A DNA stretch of 64,000 bases from Euryarchaeota archaeon UBA558 (lineage in GTDB: Archaea; Thermoplasmatota; Poseidoniia; Poseidoniales; Thalassarchaeaceae): contig DAZE01000017.1 in the NCBI GenBank assembly GCA_002507175.1, positions 55,013 to 119,012 on the forward strand. Direction: 5' to 3'. How positions within the stretch are numbered: position 1 is the first letter of the stretch; each line of letters opens with the position of its first letter. The notes below the pieces were generated by a model. It saw only the letters and a list, made by a program, of their open reading frames with translations, had not been told where the DNA came from and did not search any database. The translations under genes were made by a program, and so were the position numbers. Below, one piece after another: positions 27,126 to 36,304 of the stretch.

Positions 27126-30100
27126 ATGAAGAGCAAGTCCTTCTTTGCTCTTTTTCTGGCACTCCTGACGTTTTCGATCTCATTGTCTTCGATGTCCGCT
27201 TACGGACAAATCAATGAATTTGATGAACAGTGGGCCTGCGAAATAACGGCAGATTGGAACGCTTCGTTAGATGAAGAAGATCAAGTGATAGTAGGCCATT
27301 CATACAGAGTTAACTTTCAACCTCCTCTTCCAATATCAGTGGACCCAACGAACGTCGATGTATCGGCCACTCACATTGACAGAAACTCGCAACAAATAGG
27401 GACACACACCGTCTTAGTAGCAGGGGGAGCCATTGACATACAAATGTCAAATGCCCCAAAGTTCGGGGATACAATAGTTATTGATGTTCAATCCTCGGAA
27501 GCCAGTTGCAACAGATCTTTCGACGTAAGCGTCTGGAATCAACCAACATCAGACCACGAGATAACCAGGGAGACTTCTTGGTCCCTCCAATCCAACGATG
27601 AGGCGGCCTATCTGGAGGTGAATGCAAGGGGATGGCAGCAACGCCAGCAATCAATCCTCAATGCGAATGAACTGGGTAATGGAACAATACAGCTCCTCTT
27701 CGAAAATGATGGTAGATCCATTGAACTAGGACTTGAAATCACCAATGCATGGATCAATGAATCTTGGAGCGAAAGCGAACTTTTGAGACAGAACTTCCAA
27801 CTCAGAGGCTCCGGGATTATATCCGTGACTCTAGATGACGGATTGAACGGAATAAGCGTAAATGGAACTGTGAGTGACGCCTCATACACTCGTTCACTTG
27901 AAAATGGAGTCGTATCGGAGCATCTAATCCTAGAGGCCAATGGTTCAATTAGCTTGAATTCAGATGAAGATGGAAGATTAGATTTAGATGGTGAAGTTTC
28001 ATTATTACGATTTGAGGTCATAGACATCGCTGGCCAAAGGGTGAAGCAAGACCTCTGGATAGAGGCCATGGCCTCTGCGTTGATTGAATTCGGATCAGAC
28101 AATATTGACTTTGAACTTGATGAGTTCATCTTCAGGGAAACATGGGAGAACTCCTCTCGGATTCAACAGCATCTCAGATTCCGAGGAGATGGTAGGTTTG
28201 ATGTTCTGATCGAAGATGAAAATGGCGTTGAGATAGAGGTCAATGGCACAATAGACAATCTCCACACCGAACAAATTAATGGGGTATTAGTTGAAGACAC
28301 ATTACTTTTGGATGGCATATACACTGGATCTGTATCCGGATCATTCGGCTCAGTAAGGATGATTAGCGATAGTGGGAAACAGCTGAACTCAGAGGGCGTG
28401 GAGCATGATGTCCTGGTCATCAGGAATGAGTACTGGTTCAATGTATCTGGATCACAAGTTACCATACCTGGCCAGTCACTGTACTCCGATCACAATTTGA
28501 CGTTTGAATATATGACACCGAATATTGATTGGGAATCTCCGATAATCAGGTATAGATTCGTTGAAGACGATGGCTCGATCAACAATGAGTTCCCAAGAGA
28601 CAGCCCAGTCATTCTCGATCCGATTCCCCCTGAGTCTGTTCCTGTTCTTTCTTCCAATGTCAGCAGAGAATCTGGGTTTGTACCTGATATTCTGGTAGAA
28701 GGTGATGAAATAGATCTCGTTAACAATGGAAGGGTCTCAATGAGCATAACAGTCACTAACACGTCTTCAACTAACCAGATTGATGGGCACTCTGTAAATT
28801 CAGCGGAATGGATTGGTCATTATCCTGGAATCGGGCAATCCTCTGGTAGCACAGTGAACGAGGGGGTACTCGCAGGATTGATAATTAATTGCACCCGAGA
28901 AATACAGATTGAGGAGGACTCGAATTCCACTGCAATTTTCACTGAGTCTCAAATTGTTGACAGAGTCCTAAGGCCATCCATCATAACTGCTGCCGAAAAC
29001 ACTCCCCCACAAGTAGTTCAAGTCTCTTACAGGGAGGCCATATGGGAGTCTGAGGGAGGTGAAGCACACATCGAAATCTTGGTGGAGGACCCAAACACCG
29101 ATGTATCTAATGTAATTCTCGATCTAACTGAAGCAGGACTTGGCTTGGTTGAGTTGTCCGACTCTGGACTAAGTGGAGATCAGGTAATCCACGACGATAT
29201 TTGGACGACGAAGGTCAAATCAGATGGCCCGTTTTTTGGTGATTTTAATGTGACCATTTACGTCAGTGACATATGGGTCACGATAACTGAGCAATCCCCA
29301 CTGGAATTGACAAACCCAGGTCCGAGGGTTTCGGATCTACAAAGAAGCGCAAATCGACTGTTTAGGGGGGACCAATTCTTGATTGGAGTATCTGCCTTCG
29401 ACCAACACGGTATCTCCGAGATTTTCGTCGACCTTCGGAATTATGGGGGGGAGAAAGTAAACTTGCAGCCGGAGGGCGAATCTTGGACTGCGACCACTAT
29501 GATGCCTTATGGGGTTAGGCCGGGAGAAATAACGTTCAATGTAATTTTGGTTGATAATTTCGGTGCGAGAACAATCCATACAGAATCTCCAAATGGCGAA
29601 CTATCCTTCGTTATCATGAATGAACCTCCTTCAATGACTCCGATATCACTCTCCAGATATAATGAGAAATCGACTAACTTCATTATGACGGAATCAATCA
29701 TATTATCCGCGAATGAAAGCCCTGCGGCACATATTATTGAGGTGGGTGTTGACGATCCAGACGGCGTTTCAGTAGTACAGGCAAAAATAGGCAGACTCGC
29801 CCCTATTGGATCTTCAGAAAAATGGCTGTCACTTAATGACGATGGAGAGAATGGTGATAGGAATGCCGGAGACGGAATATACACCATAATTTTCGAAGCA
29901 AGAACGAGTCTCGGGCCCGGGCTGATAGATATACACATCAGATCCTATGACATATACCAATCAATGACCCCTCTGAGTGAACAATCACACCAGCTTATCA
30001 TAGAACAGGATAATTCAGTTTCTGGGAATAGTTGGTTTAACGGAAACATGCAAATCATTGCCATAGTTTCAACTGCGTTTGTCGCATTAGCCGGAATGGG

Positions 30101-30134
30101 CGTGCTGATCAGAGTCTTCATGTCTGACGAATAA
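27126..30134 (+). CDS. Giant secreted surface protein, single C-terminal anchor
   Basis: 1002 residues. Signal peptide at about 5-28 ('FALFLALLTFSISLSSMSAYG'), one membrane segment at about 975-995 and a short tail, so the chain is extracellular. The first third contains repeated beta modules with a recurring 'NGT-x-x-(about 12)-NGV-x-x-x-x-L-x-L' pattern (residues about 150-430). The second half has Ig-like segments with acidic calcium-like loops such as 'DDGENGDRNAGDGIYT' and 'DPDGVSVVQAKIG'. Many N-x-S/T sites. Likely an S-layer-associated or adhesion protein; specific function unknown. Confidence 0.65.
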   Translation: MKSKSFFALFLALLTFSISLSSMSAYGQINEFDEQWACEITADWNASLDEEDQVIVGHSYRVNFQPPLPISVDPTNVDVSATHIDRNSQQIGTHTVLVAGGAIDIQMSNAPKFGDTIVIDVQSSEASCNRSFDVSVWNQPTSDHEITRETSWSLQSNDEAAYLEVNARGWQQRQQSILNANELGNGTIQLLFENDGRSIELGLEITNAWINESWSESELLRQNFQLRGSGIISVTLDDGLNGISVNGTVSDASYTRSLENGVVSEHLILEANGSISLNSDEDGRLDLDGEVSLLRFEVIDIAGQRVKQDLWIEAMASALIEFGSDNIDFELDEFIFRETWENSSRIQQHLRFRGDGRFDVLIEDENGVEIEVNGTIDNLHTEQINGVLVEDTLLLDGIYTGSVSGSFGSVRMISDSGKQLNSEGVEHDVLVIRNEYWFNVSGSQVTIPGQSLYSDHNLTFEYMTPNIDWESPIIRYRFVEDDGSINNEFPRDSPVILDPIPPESVPVLSSNVSRESGFVPDILVEGDEIDLVNNGRVSMSITVTNTSSTNQIDGHSVNSAEWIGHYPGIGQSSGSTVNEGVLAGLIINCTREIQIEEDSNSTAIFTESQIVDRVLRPSIITAAENTPPQVVQVSYREAIWESEGGEAHIEILVEDPNTDVSNVILDLTEAGLGLVELSDSGLSGDQVIHDDIWTTKVKSDGPFFGDFNVTIYVSDIWVTITEQSPLELTNPGPRVSDLQRSANRLFRGDQFLIGVSAFDQHGISEIFVDLRNYGGEKVNLQPEGESWTATTMMPYGVRPGEITFNVILVDNFGARTIHTESPNGELSFVIMNEPPSMTPISLSRYNEKSTNFIMTESIILSANESPAAHIIEVGVDDPDGVSVVQAKIGRLAPIGSSEKWLSLNDDGENGDRNAGDGIYTIIFEARTSLGPGLIDIHIRSYDIYQSMTPLSEQSHQLIIEQDNSVSGNSWFNGNMQIIAIVSTAFVALAGMGVLIRVFMSDE

Positions 30135-30144
30135 TCGGAAAAAA

Positions 30145-30219
30145 TGGTGCGAGCGCCGGGATTTGAACCCGGGTTCTAGCGTTGGCAACGCCAGGTGATA
30201 ACCACTACACTACGCTCGC
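30145..30219 (-). tRNA. tRNA-Gly(GCC)
   Basis: Folds as a full cloverleaf on the minus strand: acceptor GCGAGCG/CGCTCGC, D-arm with GTGTAGTGGTTATCAC, anticodon stem TGGCG/CGCTA with loop TTGCCAA (anticodon GCC), T-arm CCGGG-TTCAAAT-CCCGG, discriminator A. The 3' CCA (30145-30147) is encoded in the genome. No intron. Confidence 0.95.
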
Positions 30220-30272
30220 ATCAGGGATGTCTGGCAAGTCCGCCTTTTCTATCCGTCGGTCAGTCAATCCGG

Positions 30273-30629
30273 TTATATCGCCCGAATTAGTTTCAAAATC
30301 TCGTCTCTTGTCTGCCTGAAGATTTCAATGGACCCACCAACCGGATCGTCCAAACCCCAGTCATGGTCAATAGGGACATCGGGGCAGGAGACTCCACATC
30401 CCATACTGATAATTAGATCAAAATCTCCTGGGAAAAGATCGTCAATGGATTTTGGAGCCAATCCTTGGGTTGGATACCCTTGCTCTTCAAGAACTAAAAT
30501 TGCGTTTTTTGAGACCTCAGTTGAGGGTTCCGTTCCGGCCGAAAAGGCATCATGACCGAGTGAATTGGCTATAGACTCAGCCATTTGACTTCTGCAGGAG
30601 TTTCCCACACACACGAAAAGCATCCTCAT
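30273..30629 (-). CDS. arsC: Arsenate reductase / low-molecular-weight tyrosine phosphatase family
   Basis: 118 residues. The N-terminal P-loop 'VCVGNSCRSQMAE' is the LMW-PTP-fold catalytic loop, and the Ser-Gln after Arg is the form seen in thioredoxin-coupled arsenate reductases. 'LIISMGCGVSCPD' supplies the extra cysteines these enzymes use for disulfide relay, and 'DDPVG' the catalytic Asp. Arsenate reduction to arsenite is the most likely role; no ars exporter is next to it. Translation may begin at Met3. Confidence 0.8.
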   Translation of the reverse strand: MRMLFVCVGNSCRSQMAESIANSLGHDAFSAGTEPSTEVSKNAILVLEEQGYPTQGLAPKSIDDLFPGDFDLIISMGCGVSCPDVPIDHDWGLDDPVGGSIEIFRQTRDEILKLIRAI

Positions 30630-30724
30630 GATGTGAATTCTGTGGTTTACTTATTGAACATCACGTCTATACTCTGTTGATCAATTAGACTCAATTTCAA
30701 GTATCTTGAGTTATCCGAAACAAC

Positions 30725-31738
30725 ATGGCTAGCGGACCTGTTTCCCATCACTCTGGAAACTCGCCTCCCAAGGATAACGAGAATTCTGCTACATCTGAAC
30801 AAACCGCACAGATGGAACAAGCATATGCACAGATGCGGAGGAAGATGCGCATGGAACAAATGGACAAGTCCATCAAGCACAAAATCATGGTCCTCTCGGG
30901 CAAAGGTGGAGTAGGGAAATCCACAGTCTCAGCAGGACTGGCACTGACTCTGGCCCGGAGAGGAATGTCCGTCGGCATTATGGATATTGACATAACTGGT
31001 CCTAACATTCCAAAAATGATGGGATTGGAGGATGCAGAATTGCACGTCGAGGAAGGACAAATATTCCCTGCCATAGGGCCTGAGGGCATCAAGATCATAT
31101 CCATGGCATTCCTAATTGAGGATCCTGACAAACCTGTGATCTGGAGGGGCCCGATAAAATTGGGAGCTATCCAGCAATTCATCGGAGACGTAGCATGGGG
31201 CAGCCTAGATGCCCTGATAATTGATTTCCCACCTGGAACCAGCGACGAACCCCTGACGGTCTCGCAGAACCTTCCTGGGATCGATGGTGTCGTTATAGTG
31301 ACTACTCCCCAAGAGGTTGCGCTACTGGACAGCAGAAAATCAATCAATTTCGCAAAGACCGTTTCACTTCCAGTAATAGGGGTTGTCGAGAACATGAGTG
31401 GATATTCATTGTCTGGAACCGCCCCCCCTGGGTCAGATCTGACCATTGACGGGCCTGGTGGAATGAGCATAGAGGTATCCACTGATGAGAATGGCAAATG
31501 GGCTACGGTGTTGGATTTGTTCAAATCAGGAGGCGGACAGAAGGCCGCGGAAGATCTGGAAGTACCTTATCTTGGATCCATACCCTTTGATCCAGGCATA
31601 GTAAGAGGAGGCGATGACGGAGTGCATAGGATCGTCGCAGAGCCTGATGGAGTGACGGCTGAATCATTCGTCCAAGTTGTTGACAAGGTTATGGATATCG
31701 TAGAATCTGGAAATAGAACTGCTGTAAACATCAGATGA
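30725..31738 (+). CDS. apbC: Mrp/NBP35-family P-loop ATPase, Fe-S cluster carrier
   Basis: 337 residues. A polar N-terminal 55 residues rich in Gln/Met precede the deviant Walker A 'LSGKGGVGKSTVSAGLAL' and the switch/Walker B segments 'MDIDITGPNIPKMMG' and 'LIIDFPPGTSDEP', which are signatures of the Mrp/ApbC/NBP35 family. Family members carry [4Fe-4S] clusters to apoproteins. The usual C-terminal CxxC pair is not obvious: the 'ENMSGYSLSG' region lacks cysteines, so cluster binding may be weak or use other residues. Nine bases upstream of the PAP2 gene. Confidence 0.88.
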   Translation: MASGPVSHHSGNSPPKDNENSATSEQTAQMEQAYAQMRRKMRMEQMDKSIKHKIMVLSGKGGVGKSTVSAGLALTLARRGMSVGIMDIDITGPNIPKMMGLEDAELHVEEGQIFPAIGPEGIKIISMAFLIEDPDKPVIWRGPIKLGAIQQFIGDVAWGSLDALIIDFPPGTSDEPLTVSQNLPGIDGVVIVTTPQEVALLDSRKSINFAKTVSLPVIGVVENMSGYSLSGTAPPGSDLTIDGPGGMSIEVSTDENGKWATVLDLFKSGGGQKAAEDLEVPYLGSIPFDPGIVRGGDDGVHRIVAEPDGVTAESFVQVVDKVMDIVESGNRTAVNIR

Positions 31739-31747
31739 TCTCGTAGT

Positions 31748-33904
31748 ATGGGTTTCATTCATGACGTGTATGCGACTCGGACGGATCATAATATGGCACA
31801 GACGGGCATATATCTGACATGGGTTACAGCTGCAATTCTCTGTAGCGTGGCTTTGATGCCACTTCTCAGGCCTCGATTCGTCAGACACTCTTGGAGTGCG
31901 TACGTCGACATGTTCAGGAGGTACTGGTTCCATATGCTGATTGTCTTCTCTGTTTACCTGTGGAAAGATCCTCTTGATCAGATTGATCGGGCCCTAATGG
32001 CCAGTACGAGGATAGAGATAACACCCTACATATACGCCATCGAGGGGGACGTGACACTATGGGTTCAGACCGGATTCAAATCAGAGGTACTAACTGAGGT
32101 ACTAACCCACTTTTATGTCATGGGATACATGACTGCTATATTCTCAGCCTTCATCTATCCAATATATGCAGATGACAGGTACATGGCTGACAGAATCGCG
32201 CTCACCATGTTCTATGTATACATACTAGCATTGCCGTTTTACCTATTCCTGAATGTCAGAGTCACAGGCGATGTCATCCCAGGAATGGAAACCCTCGCCT
32301 ATGACCTAACTCCAGAGATAAGGAACTGGTTTGTCCAAATCGATCCTTTCACTAATGGGATGCCCAGCTTGCACATCGGCATGCCCTTCGCAATATGGCT
32401 AGCCTTCGTGAAGTGGGACGAGGATGGGAGGTGGCAAAGGTTTTCCATGGCACTACTTGCATTCATTTTCCTCACTGCCTTCAGCATAGTGTATCTCGGC
32501 ATCCATTGGATATCAGACGTGCTGGGAGGCCTCATCATAGCGCATTTCGCGGTTCTTCTAGCTGACAAAACCAGAGAGGGCGTCTGGGGAGTTTTCGATG
32601 AAAGATTGATTGGTCGGAGATTCGCTTTGTTAGTCGACAACCCTAGGTTGGCATTGAGAAAAATGAGAAAAATTATTCAAAAAACCGTTGAGCCTTACAG
32701 GCAAGCTTCCAGAAAACAAACTTCTGTCGCGATCATCACAGTTCTCTTCCTAACAACCACAATACTGGTTTATGACGCCACACATCAGTCATTCCCATTG
32801 GAAGGCGTGGAAGTCCCATCAGAGGCTACCGGCGAGGGAGAATGGATGATCGCCATTAACGAAACGGCTAATGAGGATACAGCAATATTAGCTTGGAACC
32901 TCAGTACATCAACCTCATTCAAGGTCGGTGGCGCACCATGGCCTTCACCTCCATCAATAGAAATCTCCGGGGAGAGGATGGTGATCTACGACGGATTCAG
33001 GTACGATTGGTTCGAAATTGATCCTTCTTCTGGTGTGATTTCTCCAGAAGTCAGGAACGACCTGTCTTACAGTATCCACGATCTTGGGATAGGGACTACC
33101 CTGGATGGGGTCTCATATGTGGCAATACTAAACTCAGATGGCATCGAAGTCAGTAATCCATATGGAGGTGGTCTAACAATCATAGATGACGCACAGAACG
33201 TAACTGCTTTGACCGTGGCAGGAGATTCCATCATTTGGGCGACGGATCGCGGTGATGGGCCAGAATTGAGCATCTTTTCCGTATCAACGGAAACACGCCA
33301 GAGTTATTTTGTCAATGCATCATCGGACGAGGAAACGGAGGAGGGGCTGAGAGAGGCAGGGATTGATCTAGACCCTAGGAATGGATCAATAACAGAAATT
33401 TCGGCAGATGGAGCCTCAATTGCAGTGACTGTGGATGTTGGAGCGATGAGAAGAATTGTTTTGATTGACAGAATAATGGGTAGCTCGGAGATTATCTCAG
33501 AGCCTGCTTGGGATGCTTGGAGCCCCCACTTGACCGCTGAGAAATTGGTCTATCTGCAGATAACCGCGTTTGCTCCATCCGAGATTGAGGAATTTGATGT
33601 CTACAATGATGTGTATCTTTTTGACCGTTCGACCCCCAACTTACCCCCCGTGAGTCTTACCTCAGGGTCAACTTCAGTCCATCAGGACCCGAGAGTGGTT
33701 TCCATCGGAGCCGCCTGGCTAGTTACAACAGGTGACGATGATCCTATACTGGAGATTTATGATATGGAAGACCCATTTGAGCCTTACTCTAGGATCCTGC
33801 TGCAAGCTGCTGTGTTGATTCTGGTCCCCCTTCTGATGGTCTGGACAGTCCAAACTGCCACAGAGGGCAGGAATAATCAAGCATCAGAGAGTGCGAACAT
33901 CTGA
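31748..33904 (+). CDS. PAP2-family membrane protein with large C-terminal extracytoplasmic domain
   Basis: 718 residues. The first 290 hold about six membrane helices and the PAP2/inositolphosphotransferase motifs 'PSLHIGMPFAIWL' and 'YLGIHWISDVLGG' (His and His-x3-Asp). About residues 300-690 form a beta-rich region with repeated 'GDSIIWATDR'- and 'AEKLVYLQIT'-like strands, resembling a beta-propeller, bounded by helices near 330-347 and a last helix near 682-702. PAP2 enzymes remove or transfer phosphate or head groups on lipids; the Aur1-like form suggests polar lipid head-group exchange. The stop overlaps that of nadA by 28 bases. An ATG at 31793 is an alternative start. Confidence 0.7.
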   Translation: MGFIHDVYATRTDHNMAQTGIYLTWVTAAILCSVALMPLLRPRFVRHSWSAYVDMFRRYWFHMLIVFSVYLWKDPLDQIDRALMASTRIEITPYIYAIEGDVTLWVQTGFKSEVLTEVLTHFYVMGYMTAIFSAFIYPIYADDRYMADRIALTMFYVYILALPFYLFLNVRVTGDVIPGMETLAYDLTPEIRNWFVQIDPFTNGMPSLHIGMPFAIWLAFVKWDEDGRWQRFSMALLAFIFLTAFSIVYLGIHWISDVLGGLIIAHFAVLLADKTREGVWGVFDERLIGRRFALLVDNPRLALRKMRKIIQKTVEPYRQASRKQTSVAIITVLFLTTTILVYDATHQSFPLEGVEVPSEATGEGEWMIAINETANEDTAILAWNLSTSTSFKVGGAPWPSPPSIEISGERMVIYDGFRYDWFEIDPSSGVISPEVRNDLSYSIHDLGIGTTLDGVSYVAILNSDGIEVSNPYGGGLTIIDDAQNVTALTVAGDSIIWATDRGDGPELSIFSVSTETRQSYFVNASSDEETEEGLREAGIDLDPRNGSITEISADGASIAVTVDVGAMRRIVLIDRIMGSSEIISEPAWDAWSPHLTAEKLVYLQITAFAPSEIEEFDVYNDVYLFDRSTPNLPPVSLTSGSTSVHQDPRVVSIGAAWLVTTGDDDPILEIYDMEDPFEPYSRILLQAAVLILVPLLMVWTVQTATEGRNNQASESANI

Positions 33905-34908
33905 TCCAACGAAACCCTTGCTCTTCGAATAATTGAGTCCTCGATCTCGACTATTTGATTGCTGGTGGGGGATTCAATAGCTTGTAGTATGTCTTCCAAG
34001 TGAGTCCTTTTCATATGTCTGCACATAGAACAGGACCCCATCAGCTCGATTGGAGCCTCTGATTCTGCTATTGCTCGCTCTGCCGTCCCGCATTCCGTAA
34101 TCATCATGACAGCAACTCCATCTTGGACACCTAGCTTCTTTGCTTCTGTAAGTATCCTTTCTGAACTTCCAACGAAGTCACTGGCCTCCAGTACCTCGGA
34201 GTCGCACTCTGGATGGGCGAGCACTTTCAACTGCAACCCCCTCTTTTCAGCCTCCCTCCTCTGGCGGTGTATGGAATCCGAGGAGAATGCGGCGTGAACT
34301 TCGCAATCCGCATCATGGAGGTGAACTGTCTTCCTACCCTCAAGGTGCTTTTTCAAATGGAGCCCCATCAACCTATCAGGGACAAAGATGATTTCGTCTC
34401 CGGGGAGTTTTTCCGCGATGGCTAGGTAATTGCTACTAGTGACACATACATCACATTCAGCCTTGACCGCTGCCGTGGTGTTGATGTAGCAGGCCACTGG
34501 AATCCCGGGATAGGAGGCTTTCAAGGCCTGAACATCTGAGGCGTCAATCCCTTCAGACAACGAGCACCCAGCTTCTGGGGATGGGTGGATAACTCTCTTT
34601 TCAGGACTGAGAATTTTGGCGGTCTCTGCCATAAATCGGACGCTTGAAAACAGAATTGTAGATTGGGGCGAATCTCTCGCTATCTTCGACAGGGTGTAGC
34701 TGTCTCCAACTGCATCTGCCACGCCATAAACTATGTCTGGGGTTTGATACGTGTGCGCGATTATGATTACGTCTTCCTGTTCTTTGAGTTGGTTGATTCT
34801 GAGAGTCAATGGTGCAATTATCCTGCAGGCATCATAGGACCATCTCATTTTCTGACCGATACGCGACATCAACCGATTGGCCTCTGCACTCAGCTCCTCA
34901 TCATTCAT
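33877..34908 (-). CDS. nadA: Quinolinate synthase
   Basis: 343 residues from Met at 34908. The frame stays open to 35262, but that part covers the Bud32 gene and is not NadA-like. NadA condenses iminoaspartate with dihydroxyacetone phosphate to quinolinate for NAD synthesis. 'IIIAHTYQTPDIVYGVADAVGDS' is the characteristic first domain, and three cysteines for the [4Fe-4S] cluster appear in 'EAGCSLSEG', 'KAECDVCVTSSN' and 'MGSCSMCRHM'. No nadB or nadC is nearby. Mets at 34959-34965 are alternative starts. Confidence 0.93.
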   Translation of the reverse strand: MNDEELSAEANRLMSRIGQKMRWSYDACRIIAPLTLRINQLKEQEDVIIIAHTYQTPDIVYGVADAVGDSYTLSKIARDSPQSTILFSSVRFMAETAKILSPEKRVIHPSPEAGCSLSEGIDASDVQALKASYPGIPVACYINTTAAVKAECDVCVTSSNYLAIAEKLPGDEIIFVPDRLMGLHLKKHLEGRKTVHLHDADCEVHAAFSSDSIHRQRREAEKRGLQLKVLAHPECDSEVLEASDFVGSSERILTEAKKLGVQDGVAVMMITECGTAERAIAESEAPIELMGSCSMCRHMKRTHLEDILQAIESPTSNQIVEIEDSIIRRARVSLDQMFALSDA

Positions 34909-35023
34909 CTCCAACCCTACGCTTTTTTTGGGCCTTAGAGGGATAGGGGGCAACCTCATCGTCATCTCAACGGTTGTACTCCAGAGTGCAATGCCTTTCA
35001 AGCCATCTAATCTAGCGTTGGTC

Positions 35024-35677
35024 ATGCCGCACGGGATTTGGTCACCATGGACCTCGGCCGCCGTGATCCATGTCGGGGCAGAAGCCGAGGTGGTTTCTGG
35101 ATCATGGATCGGTAGGCCAGCTATTCTGAAAAAAAGAGTTTCCAGGAGATACAGGCATCCAAAACTCGATAGAATGCTGTCTAGGCAAAGAATCTTTGCA
35201 GAGTCCAGGATTCTCGCTCGCTTGAATGAGAGAGGAATCTTATCTCCAAAACTTCTGTCCATGGATCAAGAAGAGGGCTGGATAATTATGAGTGAGGTAA
35301 AAGGTCCGACCTTACTATCCGCTTTGATGGATGGAGCCGAGGGAGATTTGGAGGTTGAGCTTGGAAAATCTTTGAGATCTGTCCATTCACAGGGGATATC
35401 CCATGGCGATTTAACAACATTGAACGCGATAGTTTCCTTGAATGGAGTTGTTTTGATCGACTATGGTCTGGGAAGGCTAGTGGCAGAAATGGAGCATTTC
35501 GGGCTTGACTTACATTCTCTTCATGAGTGTCTATCAGCACATCATTCCGATCGATCAGAGGCCATGAATAAAGTCATTCAAGGATATCTTCAAGATCCTG
35601 ATTCAGATGGTTTTGATGGTAAATCGGTTGTAGATCGATTCGAATCAATAAGGGGTAGGGTGAGGTATCATGCTTGA
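35024..35677 (+). CDS. bud32: Bud32-like KEOPS kinase/ATPase, stand-alone
   Basis: 217 residues from ATG 35024; earlier ATGs would reach into the NadA gene. Kinase-like motifs of Bud32: 'GAEAEVVSGSW', 'LKKRVSRRYRHPKLDRML', 'SHGDLTTLNAIV' (HGDLTT) and 'VLIDYGLGRL' (metal-binding Asp). Bud32 supports the KEOPS complex making t6A37 in tRNA. In many euryarchaea it is fused to Kae1; here it stands alone. Its stop overlaps the rdgB start by eight bases, a coupling common in archaea. Confidence 0.85.
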   Translation: MPHGIWSPWTSAAVIHVGAEAEVVSGSWIGRPAILKKRVSRRYRHPKLDRMLSRQRIFAESRILARLNERGILSPKLLSMDQEEGWIIMSEVKGPTLLSALMDGAEGDLEVELGKSLRSVHSQGISHGDLTTLNAIVSLNGVVLIDYGLGRLVAEMEHFGLDLHSLHECLSAHHSDRSEAMNKVIQGYLQDPDSDGFDGKSVVDRFESIRGRVRYHA

Positions 35678-36278
35678 TTCAACGTCAAAGCGGATTCTCT
35701 TTCACACCGGGAACAAAGGTAAATTTCTAGAAGCAAGCGAATTGATGATGTCAAGAGGGATAAGACTAGAACTACTCAGCGTTCTTAAACCCGGAATTCG
35801 TGTTATTGAACCTCAGATGAATGCCTTCAATGAAGTTGCAACGTCAAAACTTAGGCAAGTGTTGGAACAGATTGGAGATGAGTTCGATGATGATTGGATA
35901 ATGGTTGAAGACTCTGGTCTCTTGATAGATGAACTCGGCGGTTTTCCAGGTCCTTATTCCTCCTATGTCTATTCCAGGATTGGGCCGAATGGAATACTCA
36001 GGCTGATGGATGGAGTGGGAACAAGAAATGCTAGATACACAGCCTCCTTATCTGTCTGGAACGGTAGTGAAATCCAGTCCTTTGAAGGATTTTGTGAGGG
36101 AATCATAGCACTTGAACCCAAAGGTGATCAAGGTTTTGGGTATGATCCAATTTTCATACCTATCGAGGGGGATGGCCGTACTTTCTCTGAAATGACGAAA
36201 TTTGAGAAATCGAGGCTCTCGCATAGAGCAAATGCGCTAAATATCCTGTCTGATGCAATGTTAGTTCCGTCAATCTGA
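35670..36278 (+). CDS. rdgB: XTP/dITP diphosphatase (RdgB/HAM1 family)
   Basis: 202 residues. 'ILFHTGNKGKFLEASELM' is the substrate-binding start of the family (TxNxxK), 'VEDSGLLIDELGGFPGPYSSY' the catalytic acidic stretch, and 'GFGYDPIFIP' and 'LSHRANAL' (SHR) the conserved C-terminal motifs. It hydrolyses deaminated purine nucleoside triphosphates, keeping them out of DNA and RNA. Overlaps the Bud32 gene, so translation is probably coupled. Confidence 0.95.
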   Translation: MLDSTSKRILFHTGNKGKFLEASELMMSRGIRLELLSVLKPGIRVIEPQMNAFNEVATSKLRQVLEQIGDEFDDDWIMVEDSGLLIDELGGFPGPYSSYVYSRIGPNGILRLMDGVGTRNARYTASLSVWNGSEIQSFEGFCEGIIALEPKGDQGFGYDPIFIPIEGDGRTFSEMTKFEKSRLSHRANALNILSDAMLVPSI

Positions 36279-36304
36279 ATATCTACTGCCAGCGTGGTAG
36301 GCAC

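Noticed and set aside
34877..35262. Long N-terminal extensions of Bud32 (from 34877) and NadA (to 35262)
   Set aside because: Each extension is the antisense shadow of the other gene's coding region, and both protein families start later.
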